DNA of 5,047 nt. It comes from Eubacteriales bacterium (GTDB lineage Bacteria; Bacillota_A; Clostridia; Christensenellales; Aristaeellaceae). Below are positions 1 to 4,864 of the stretch, one piece after another; the stretch's first letter is position 1; each line of letters starts with the position of its first letter. The DNA lies in contig JAQUXV010000118.1 in assembly GCA_028692205.1 (NCBI GenBank), positions 2,666 to 7,712 of the forward strand, read 5' to 3'. Below the pieces are notes generated by a model. It worked only from the letters and a program-made list of their open reading frames with translations, was not told where the DNA came from and did no database searches. A program made the translations under genes and the position numbers.

Positions 1-512
1 TAGCCGTAGCGAACCACAGCGGGAACCGCCATGCCGCCCAGGAAGCCCAGCTTGGTGTAGCCGTCTTTCACAGCCGCGTAGCCCGCGAAGTAGCCGCTCT
101 GCTCTTCCTGATAGAGGATGGAGTAGACGTTGGTCAACGGGGTTTCGCTGTCGGGAGCGGTATCGATGAGCAGGAGGTTAACTTCGGGATACTCGGACGC
201 GATCGTCGCCGCGCTGGACGCGAACAGATAGCCCGGGCAAACGATGGTCTTGGCGCCCTTGTCGATCGCGCTCTTCATGCTCTCGATGCGGGCCTCGTCG
301 CTGTCTTCAGACGGACGATAGTAGGTGTACGTAACACCGTTATCTTCCGCGTAAGCTTTAACGCCTTCCCACGTGGACTGGTTAAAGCTGTGATCGTCGA
401 TATTGCCGACGTCGGTAACCAATGCGATCTCGTACGTTCCTTCAGCTACCGCGAAGGTGCAAAGGCTTAATACAAGTGTCAGTGCCAAAAGGATAGAAAC
501 AACCTTTTTCAT
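1..512 (-). CDS. BMP-family ABC transporter solute-binding protein, N-terminal part
   Basis: The first 170 codons are visible and the gene runs off the left edge, so about half of a typical 330-370-residue family member is present. Residues 1-23 form a Sec signal peptide: MKK, then a Leu/Val-rich core ending AVA before Glu24. Cys18 follows LSL, which is a poor lipobox, so type I cleavage after Ala23 is more likely than lipidation, unlike classical Med/PnrA lipoproteins. The mature part opens with the family hallmark TDVGNIDDHSFNQ at 33-45, whose Asp, Ser and Asn residues bind ligand in relatives. It continues with KGAKTIVCPGY (85-95), QEEQSGYFAGYAA (135-147) and GFLGGMAVPAVVRYG (156-170). Known family members bind purine nucleosides or similar solutes outside the membrane for an ABC importer; the substrate here is inferred. 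The start is fixed by AAGGAGGG at 528-521, eight bases upstream. The importer ATPase and permeases would be expected further left. Confidence 0.93.
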   Translation of the reverse strand, partial: MKKVVSILLALTLVLSLCTFAVAEGTYEIALVTDVGNIDDHSFNQSTWEGVKAYAEDNGVTYTYYRPSEDSDEARIESMKSAIDKGAKTIVCPGYLFASSAATIASEYPEVNLLLIDTAPDSETPLTNVYSILYQEEQSGYFAGYAAVKDGYTKLGFLGGMAVPAVVRYG

Positions 513-537
513 GCTAGGTTCCCTCCTTGCAATTTTC

Positions 538-553
538 TGTGCAACTTTGCACA
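538..553. promoter_or_regulatory. 16-bp palindrome in the BMP leader, likely operator
   Basis: TGTGCAA-CT-TTGCACA is a perfect inverted repeat with 7-bp arms and a 2-bp centre. It lies just downstream of the predicted start of the BMP transcript and about 10 bases upstream of its ribosome binding site. That position suits a repressor that blocks elongation or promoter clearance. As RNA it could also form a 6-bp stem with a 4-base loop, but no T-run follows, so it is not a terminator. The cognate regulator is unknown. Confidence 0.5.
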
Positions 554-568
554 ACGAAGTTCGATTTG

Positions 569-596
569 ATTATATCAGATTCACATGCATTTTGAA
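569..596 (-). promoter_or_regulatory. Extended -10 promoter for the BMP gene
   Basis: Read on the minus strand, a perfect TATAAT lies at 574-569, preceded by TG plus one base (577-575), which is the extended -10 form. TTCAAA at 596-591 matches four of six bases of the -35 consensus with a 16-bp spacer. Transcription should begin near 562, giving a leader of about 50 bases that contains the 538-553 palindrome. Confidence 0.72.
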
Positions 597-667
597 AGAG
601 GCAATTCCACGGCGCAACGAATAATTTTTCCAAATTTCCGTTCCGAATATGGTACTCATTTATATCT

Positions 668-688
668 TTCGCGGGAAAAACCTGCGAA
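668..688. repeat. Inverted repeat with TTCGC/GCGAA arms, upstream copy
   Basis: TTCGCGGG and CCTGCGAA flank an AAAAA centre; seven of eight pairs are Watson-Crick and the other is G opposite T. It sits between the two divergent promoters, 27 bases upstream of the rightward -35 element, so it is outside both predicted transcripts and would act as DNA. Its outer arms match those of the repeat at 749-759. Confidence 0.35.
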
Positions 689-715
689 CGGGTTTGTGGA
701 AAAGCGGAGTTTTCA

Positions 716-745
716 TTGCCTGCAAGGCGTGAGCCATGGTATAAT
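716..745 (+). promoter_or_regulatory. Extended -10 promoter for the HAD phosphatase
   Basis: A perfect TATAAT at 740-745 is preceded by TGG (737-739), an extended -10. TTGCCT at 716-721 matches four of six bases of the -35 consensus with an 18-bp spacer. The start would be near 752, leaving a leader of about 94 bases. That leader includes a small TGGCC/GGCCA stem (785-789 with 800-804) and no recognised riboswitch. Confidence 0.7.
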
Positions 746-748
746 ATA

Positions 749-759
749 TTCGCCGCGAA
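749..759. promoter_or_regulatory. Inverted repeat over the predicted HAD transcription start
   Basis: TTCGC-C-GCGAA is an 11-bp palindrome a few bases after the -10 element, covering the expected start site near 752. This is a classical repressor position. The same half-sites recur with a wider centre at 668-688. A chance match cannot be excluded at this length. Confidence 0.35.
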
Positions 760-845
760 AGTTTCCCTTCGATTAATGCACCCTTGGCCCGCCGTTTCAG
801 GCCATCGCCGATCAACTCAGCGCGGCATATGAGAAAGGTGATAAA

Positions 846-1667
846 ATGTCCGAAATGAAAATCTTCAGCATGGATGCCTTACGTGCTAAAAAAGGCTATA
901 TCATCGATATGGACGGTGTTATCTACCACGGCAATATGCTGTTGCCCGGCGTTACCGAGTTTGTAGACTGGCTGAAAAACGAAAATAAGGCCTTCCTGTT
1001 CCTCACAAACAGCAGCGAGCGCGCTCCCCGGGAATTGCACCAGAAACTGGCCCGGCTGGGGCTGGAGGTGGACGAGAGCCACTTCTATACCAGTGCGCTT
1101 TCCACCGCGGCGTTTTTGAAGAACCAGACTCCCGGCGGCAGCGTATACGTAATCGGCGAGCCCGGATTGGTTGGCGCGCTGTACGATGCGGGTTTCACCA
1201 TGAACGAGGTAAACCCCGATTATGTGGTTTTAGGTGAAACGCATTCCTACAGCTTTGACCGGATCGAGCACGCCGTGGCGCTTGTGCGCGCCGGCGCCAA
1301 GCTGATCGGCACCAACCCGGATATCACCGGCCCAATCGAGGGCGGCATCGCCCCCGCGTGCAAAGCGCTTATGGCGCCCATCGAAATGGCCACCGGCCGC
1401 AGCGCCTACTACCTTGGCAAGCCGAACCCGTTAATGATGCGCCACGGCCTTCGCCGTCTGGGCGTGGACGCTGAAGAAGCCGCCATTATCGGCGACCGTA
1501 TGGACACGGATATCGTAGCGGGTATGGAAAGCGGCATCGACACCGTATTGGTGCTAAGCGGCGTAACCACCGAGCACGAGATGCGCAAATTCCCCTATCG
1601 CCCCATGTATGTCCTGAGCGGGGTTGGCGAGATTGCGCCGGGGTATGTCCCGCCCACCAAGGAGTAA
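846..1667 (+). CDS. HAD-IIA family phosphatase (NagD-like)
   Basis: This is a complete 273-residue cytoplasmic HAD-superfamily hydrolase of the class IIA cap type, near the usual 250-280 residues. The four catalytic motifs are present: DMDGVIY at 21-27 (Asp21 nucleophile, Asp23 acid/base), LTNSS at 53-57 (motif II Thr54), Lys192 in LGKPNP (motif III) and GDRMDTD at 216-222 (motif IV, Mg-binding Asp217 and Asp222). The cap lies between motifs II and III and carries the family-typical GTNPD at 155-159. Relatives hydrolyse small phosphomonoesters, such as nucleoside monophosphates (NagD), 4-nitrophenyl phosphate or sugar phosphates; the substrate cannot be chosen from sequence. The start at 846 is preferred over the ATG at 858 because AAAGGTGAT (834-842) pairs well with the 16S tail. 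The gene appears monocistronic, with a hairpin 16 bases after the stop. Confidence 0.93.
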   Translation: MSEMKIFSMDALRAKKGYIIDMDGVIYHGNMLLPGVTEFVDWLKNENKAFLFLTNSSERAPRELHQKLARLGLEVDESHFYTSALSTAAFLKNQTPGGSVYVIGEPGLVGALYDAGFTMNEVNPDYVVLGETHSYSFDRIEHAVALVRAGAKLIGTNPDITGPIEGGIAPACKALMAPIEMATGRSAYYLGKPNPLMMRHGLRRLGVDAEEAAIIGDRMDTDIVAGMESGIDTVLVLSGVTTEHEMRKFPYRPMYVLSGVGEIAPGYVPPTKE

Positions 1668-1683
1668 TATTCGGATACAGCAT

Positions 1684-1709
1684 AAACCCCCCGGCTTGCC
1701 GGGGGGTTT
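1684..1709 (+). terminator. Strong hairpin after the HAD gene, probable terminator
   Basis: AAACCCCCCGGC and GCCGGGGGGTTT are perfect 12-base arms around TT, folding as an 11-bp, very GC-rich stem with a CUUG tetraloop. Only three Ts follow on the plus strand (three at the matching place on the minus strand), so the U-tract is short. Its place 16 bases after the stop codon, between convergent genes, supports termination, possibly for both strands. Confidence 0.75.
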
Positions 1710-1734
1710 GCTCCACATTATTGCGTCCGGGTAG

Positions 1735-1774
1735 GCGAAGCTTCCATCGCCCTGCAAGGCAACGTAAGCTTCGC
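1735..1774. repeat. Long-loop inverted repeat in the convergent gap
   Basis: GCGAAGCTT (1735-1743) is repeated inverted as AAGCTTCGC (1766-1774) around a 22-base centre. The pairing can be extended by GGTAG (1730-1734) with CTACC (1782-1786) across a 7-base bulge. It lies downstream of both convergent genes, so it could be a 3' stabilising structure for either transcript or a backup terminator. No T-run follows directly. The rest of 1668-1858 shows only a weak CCCG/CGGG stem around GATTTTTT at 1808-1824. Confidence 0.45.
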
Positions 1775-1858
1775 TCCAATACTACCTCTCTCTTGCGGCG
1801 GTAGCTTCCCGTGATTTTTTCGGGGGAGATAACGATGTCCGATCGGCCGCGCTTCGCG

Positions 1859-3541
1859 TCAGTCGGCGATATCGAGGCCGGTCATGGCCTTCCATTTCTT
1901 GCGGATCGCCTGCTGATGCTGCATTCCGTAGTCCGGATCGTTGGCTGTGCATTCTTCCAGCGTCCGCAGGAAGTGTACGCACAGATGACCGTCGAAGTCG
2001 TTATCCTTAATGGAGCCGGAAAGGTGCGGCACGTTGTGCATGGACGCCAGCGTCCAGATACCGCTGGGCAGTTTTACGTATACAGGCTTGGGCGTCCAGG
2101 TATTGGTGTAGCCGAAAGCCTTGAACATGATGGCCGTATCGGTGGCGGTCAGCGGTTCGCTGTCCGCGTGGTGACCGCAGCTGTATACACGCAGCGTCCA
2201 TTGCAGGTTGGTTGCGGGATCAAAAACCGTCAGGTGATCGCCGTTGGAGATCTGGGTTTTCACCTCGGTATACCAGTACAGGCATTTCACGCTGCTTGTG
2301 CTTGGCCCGCTCGCCTTGCCGGTATCGTCGTCGATGATCGTAGTCTCCTCGACGGATTTGTCGTACTTCACCGCGGAACTGCCGTACAGTTTCTGTTGGG
2401 TCAGCGCGCCCGCGACGCCGTCAACCGTCAGGCTGTTGAGTTTTTGGAAGGCAACGATTGCCGCCTGTGTCAGCGCCCCGTAATCCCCGTCTACCACAAC
2501 GTTGTAGCCAAGGTTCTTCAGCGCTTTCTGCAGAGCTTTTACGCTGTCGCCGTTGGAACCGTAGCTGAGCGACGTATACGTAGTCGAACTGGAAGAGGAG
2601 CTGGAATCGTCCGAGCTGGAACTGCCGGACGAGCTGGAGCCGCTGGCCACGGCGCTGGAAGAGAAAAGCCTCGCATACGTCTTGGCGCCGACAAGCCCAT
2701 CGACAGACAGATTATTGTTCTTCTGGAAGGACGAAACGGCCGCCATGGTGCCGGAACCGTAAACGCCGTCAACCGAGCTGGTATAGTAACCGAGCGATTT
2801 CAGCTGTGTCTGCACCGTTTTCACATCGCTGCCGGTATAACCCTTTCGCAGCGTGCGCGAAAACCCCGAATCGGACGACGAGCTGCCGGATGAGGAAGAA
2901 CCGCTCGAGCTGCCGGAATCATCCGAGGAGCTGGAATCGCTGGAGGAGCTTGCGGCGCTGGCAAGGCTGTACAGAAGGTTTTGCGTTTTGGTACCGGCAA
3001 GGCCGTCGGCCGTAAGGCTGTTGGCTTTCTGGAACGCGATAACGGCTTTGCGCGTACCCGCGCCAAAGCGGCCGTCGATCCCGTTGGTACTGTAGCCCAG
3101 CTTCACTAACGCGGTTTGCAGATCCGTTACCTTATCGCCGCTGTCGCCGTACTCCAGCGTATTGGGGTTAGAGGAAACGCGCGTCGTGGAACTGTCGGAA
3201 CTGCTTGAGCTGTCCGAACTGCCGGACGAAGAAGACGTGTCTTCCGCGTATAACGCGGTCAGGGTCAGGTTTCCGGCTTTGCCGTCCGCGGTGAGGCCCT
3301 TGCTGGTCTGGTAGGCGATTACGGCGTTTTTCGTACCGCTGCCGTATTTTCCATCCAGCCCATTCGGATCAAAGCCCAGCGCGAGAAGCGTTTTTTGAAG
3401 CGTGAGAACGCTGGACCCTCTGGAGCCGAATTCCAGCGTGCTGTACTGGGCCGCCGCAAAGGCGTCCGACGTAAACAACAGCGCCAACGCCAGTGCAAGA
3501 GCCGTTATCCTTCTTGCAACGTGTCGTTTTTCGAGCTTCAT
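1859..3541 (-). CDS. Secreted protein with four peptidoglycan-binding modules and a His/Cys-rich C-terminal domain
   Basis: This is a complete 560-residue exported protein. Residues 1-29 are a Sec signal peptide: a basic KLEKRHVARR, an Ala/Leu core, then AFA before Ala30. Four PG_binding_1-type modules follow at about 36-98, 129-191, 231-293 and 325-386. Each has the xDGxYG..T and FQ...L..DG..G signatures that bind cell-wall peptidoglycan. Low-complexity Ser/Asp/Gly linkers at 102-124, 195-228 and 294-321 separate them. A Thr/Asp spacer leads to the C-terminal domain (419-560), which carries HADSEPLTATDTAIM (458-472), ASMHNVPH (499-506), GHLCVHF (518-524) and HQQAI (542-546). All four cysteines (420, 455, 521, 531) are here. 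I recall similar domains in clostridial wall proteins but know no function; an enzymatic role is inference. The start is fixed by AAGGAGGA at 3555-3548. The left-hand hairpins at 1684-1774 could end the transcript. Confidence 0.92.
   Translation of the reverse strand: MKLEKRHVARRITALALALALLFTSDAFAAAQYSTLEFGSRGSSVLTLQKTLLALGFDPNGLDGKYGSGTKNAVIAYQTSKGLTADGKAGNLTLTALYAEDTSSSSGSSDSSSSSDSSTTRVSSNPNTLEYGDSGDKVTDLQTALVKLGYSTNGIDGRFGAGTRKAVIAFQKANSLTADGLAGTKTQNLLYSLASAASSSSDSSSSDDSGSSSGSSSSGSSSSDSGFSRTLRKGYTGSDVKTVQTQLKSLGYYTSSVDGVYGSGTMAAVSSFQKNNNLSVDGLVGAKTYARLFSSSAVASGSSSSGSSSSDDSSSSSSSTTYTSLSYGSNGDSVKALQKALKNLGYNVVVDGDYGALTQAAIVAFQKLNSLTVDGVAGALTQQKLYGSSAVKYDKSVEETTIIDDDTGKASGPSTSSVKCLYWYTEVKTQISNGDHLTVFDPATNLQWTLRVYSCGHHADSEPLTATDTAIMFKAFGYTNTWTPKPVYVKLPSGIWTLASMHNVPHLSGSIKDNDFDGHLCVHFLRTLEECTANDPDYGMQHQQAIRKKWKAMTGLDIAD
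2384..3436 (-). repeat. Four tandem peptidoglycan-binding modules with Ser-rich linkers
   Basis: In coding order the modules occupy 3436-3248, 3157-2969, 2851-2663 and 2569-2384, each about 62-63 codons. The linkers lie at 3238-3170, 2959-2858 and 2662-2579 and are built from runs of Ser codons broken by Asp and Gly. Modules 1 to 3 share DGxxGxGT, while module 4 has DGDYGALT and is the most diverged at that point. The repeats arose by intragenic duplication, and the Ser codon runs are possible sites of length change between strains. Confidence 0.85.
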
Positions 3542-3586
3542 GACCGTTCCTCCTTGGCATACGGAATCCTCCGTTTGGTTGCCCCC

Positions 3587-3615
3587 AGTATAGCAGAAGA
3601 TTTCTAAAAAGTAAA
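3587..3615 (-). promoter_or_regulatory. Extended -10 promoter for the peptidoglycan-binding protein
   Basis: On the minus strand TATACT (3592-3587) is preceded by TGC (3595-3593), an extended -10. TTTACT (3615-3610) matches four of six bases of the -35 consensus with a 17-bp spacer. The start is expected near 3580, so the leader is about 39 bases. Confidence 0.7.
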
Positions 3616-3620
3616 GTATT

Positions 3621-3637
3621 TGTTACGAATTTGTTAC
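3621..3637 (+). promoter_or_regulatory. WalR-like direct-repeat box TGTTAC-N5-TGTTAC
   Basis: Two identical TGTTAC hexamers separated by five bases give an 11-bp period; with flanking bases the repeated unit is ATTTGTTAC. This fits the published WalR (YycF) consensus TGTWAH-N5-TGTWAH exactly. Read on the minus strand the units are GTAACA, one base from the PhoP unit TTAACA, so another OmpR-family regulator is possible. The box ends five bases upstream of the -35 of the peptidoglycan-binding gene, though in inverted orientation to it. It points towards the exported protein at 3751. Confidence 0.5.
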
Positions 3638-3703
3638 CATATTTTCACCCGTTTGCCCCTATACCGTCATTCTCCGCTGGATGAAACCGCTCCCCGGACA
3701 CGT

Positions 3704-3712
3704 TGTAATAAT
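3704..3712 (+). promoter_or_regulatory. Possible extended -10 element for the exported protein
   Basis: TGT followed by AATAAT gives an extended -10 with five of six bases matching TATAAT. I see no convincing -35 element at 16-18 bp upstream. If used, the start would be near 3719 and the leader about 32 bases, compatible with the ribosome binding site at 3736-3742. Confidence 0.35.
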
Positions 3713-3735
3713 GGATCTCCCTTTATCTTCCGCGC

Positions 3736-3742
3736 AAAGGAG
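3736..3742 (+). promoter_or_regulatory. Ribosome binding site that decides the start at 3751
   Basis: AAAGGAG lies eight bases before the ATG at 3751 but only two before the in-frame ATG at 3745. Eight bases is a normal spacing and two is too tight, so translation most likely begins at 3751, two codons inside the longest open frame. Confidence 0.7.
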
Positions 3743-3750
3743 TCATGCTC

Positions 3751-4650
3751 ATGTTCAGATTTCGTAAGGTTTTTTGTTTGTTCCTCTGCCTGCTGCTTAT
3801 CGTTCCGGCAGTATGGGGATCGGCGTCGGCAGAGGATGGTTTTTTAATTGATGTCGACTCGCTGGATATGGAGCATATCGGCGACGCCGCATACATAAAC
3901 CAGCATCTGACAGCCCAGACCCAGGATATCCGGGTGCAGAAGCTCATCAGCGACAGCAACGAGTTTGCCGCCCGTGTCCGCCTGACGATTGAACAAACCG
4001 AAACCAGCACCGTTATTTTTGATAAAAATTACGGGTATGTCAGCGGTGTCTTTGACAGCGGCAATATCTACCTGCCATATGTGGATAACAACGCGATCCC
4101 CTATCTGGTTACCTTATCCATCGAAGACTGGACATACGCGATTCCGTTTATGCAAAATCAGCCGAAGCTTCAAAACAACGTCGGCTGCACCTATGGCCTG
4201 CGAATGCGGGATTACGGCCTCAGCAACAGCTGGGTCATGGGCACCATGCTGGATCTGAACGCATTGCGCAGTCAGGGCGGAGCTACTGTGCCCTTATGCG
4301 CCAGCAACCTGTATATCGTCGGCGAAGCGGCACTTTCCGTCAATGGGGACAGCCTTACGGTGTCGCTATCCTTTTCTCCGGAAACCGACGCTGCCGTCGC
4401 CAACTTGCGCATCTACCTGATCGGCAGCGTTTCCGCCCTTTCCACTGTCGATTCTTCCGCAATCGGAGCGTCGGCTTATGGCGAGGGCCAAGCCATTTCC
4501 ATTGCCGGTATGGACACGGCGCTGCTGTATGCTCCTTTTACCCTCAGTTATAATCCGACAGGCCTGCCGGAAATATCCGCCGTCGACAACAGTGAACAGC
4601 TGAACCGCCAACGGGCGCTGTGGGACGAGAACCAGCAGGCCGCGAACTGA
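3751..4650 (+). CDS. Exported protein of unknown function
   Basis: This is a complete 299-residue protein from the preferred ATG at 3751. Residues 1-27 are a clear signal peptide: FRFRK, a Phe/Leu/Cys-rich core at 7-18, then SASA before Glu28, giving a mature protein of about 272 residues. There is no further membrane segment, lipobox, anchor motif or wall-sorting signal. I do not recognise a family. Visible traits are alternating polar/hydrophobic stretches suggestive of beta-structure (75-133 and 186-225), many aromatic residues at 90-161, and only two mature cysteines (146 and 183), which could form a disulfide. The C-terminal 27 residues are polar, ending ENQQAAN. It is transcribed away from the peptidoglycan-binding gene and shares its control region, so a cell-envelope role is possible but unproven. 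A perfect terminator follows 14 bases after the stop. Confidence 0.82.
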   Translation: MFRFRKVFCLFLCLLLIVPAVWGSASAEDGFLIDVDSLDMEHIGDAAYINQHLTAQTQDIRVQKLISDSNEFAARVRLTIEQTETSTVIFDKNYGYVSGVFDSGNIYLPYVDNNAIPYLVTLSIEDWTYAIPFMQNQPKLQNNVGCTYGLRMRDYGLSNSWVMGTMLDLNALRSQGGATVPLCASNLYIVGEAALSVNGDSLTVSLSFSPETDAAVANLRIYLIGSVSALSTVDSSAIGASAYGEGQAISIAGMDTALLYAPFTLSYNPTGLPEISAVDNSEQLNRQRALWDENQQAAN

Positions 4651-4664
4651 TTTTCCCCACCGGC

Positions 4665-4722
4665 CTTACAAAAACGCTCCGGCTCCCGGATGTTCATCCG
4701 GGAGCCGGAGCGTTTTTGTAAG
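4665..4722. terminator. Perfect bidirectional intrinsic terminator
   Basis: Two perfectly complementary 27-base arms (4665-4691 and 4696-4722) surround the loop GTTC. The GC-rich core GCTCCGGCTCCCGGAT is bordered by AAAAA on the left and TTTTT on the right, so a U-tract follows the hairpin on either strand. It ends the exported-protein transcript 14 bases after its stop, and can end the leftward gene that stops at 4865. Confidence 0.92.
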
Positions 4723-4739
4723 AGGAAGGCATTGCAGCC

Positions 4740-4864
4740 ACTCCCATATCCTCAGGTTTTCCCATAGTTTGGTTTTCCAAACTGAAGGTGCTACGAAGTA
4801 GTTTTCACCTGCTGCTTTTCCAGATAAAGATGCTGACAGAATGTAGCAAAAATGTTCGAACAGG
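4740..4864. other. A/T-richer gap with small hairpins
   Basis: Positions 4741-4864 are about 42 percent GC by hand count, lower than the genes around them. The stretch holds a 7-bp stem AGTTTGG-TTTT-CCAAACT (4766-4783), a bulged stem AGGTG-CTAC-GAA-GTAG (4786-4801) closed by CACCT at 4806-4810, and two copies of GGTTTTCC 16 bp apart. A 10-bp palindrome TGTTCGAACA (4853-4862) sits just after the leftward gene's stop. No convincing gene is seen; it is probably 3' untranslated sequence, possibly containing an old repeat. Confidence 0.35.

Noticed and set aside
585..776. A 63-codon plus-strand frame in the first divergent gap.
   Set aside because: It lacks a ribosome binding site, runs through the HAD promoter elements at 716-745, and its translation has no domain or signal peptide.
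752..845. Riboswitch in the HAD leader.
   Set aside because: Only one short 5-bp stem is visible, and no conserved core of a known riboswitch class could be matched.
1859..2287. C-terminal domain called as an L,D-transpeptidase (YkuD).
   Set aside because: The GHLCVHF stretch resembles the catalytic region only loosely; the required SxGC and Arg are missing, so I left it unassigned.
1811..2893. A 360-codon open frame on the plus strand, antisense to the peptidoglycan-binding gene.
   Set aside because: It lies wholly or nearly so over the minus-strand gene, whose signal peptide, four repeated modules and ribosome binding site are unmistakable. The antisense translation is a low-sense Arg/Gly/Val-rich sequence produced by the codon bias of the real gene.
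2853..3095. A plus-strand frame rich in Glu, Leu and Pro.
   Set aside because: It is the mirror image of the Ser/Asp/Gly linker codons of the minus-strand gene.
3745..3747. Upstream in-frame ATG as the start of the exported protein.
   Set aside because: It is only two bases after AAAGGAG, whereas the ATG at 3751 has a normal eight-base spacing.
4853..4862. TGTTCGAACA as a Gram-positive LexA (SOS) box.
   Set aside because: The SOS box has GAAC-N4-GTTC order. This palindrome has GTTC followed directly by GAAC, and it lies at a gene's 3' end.
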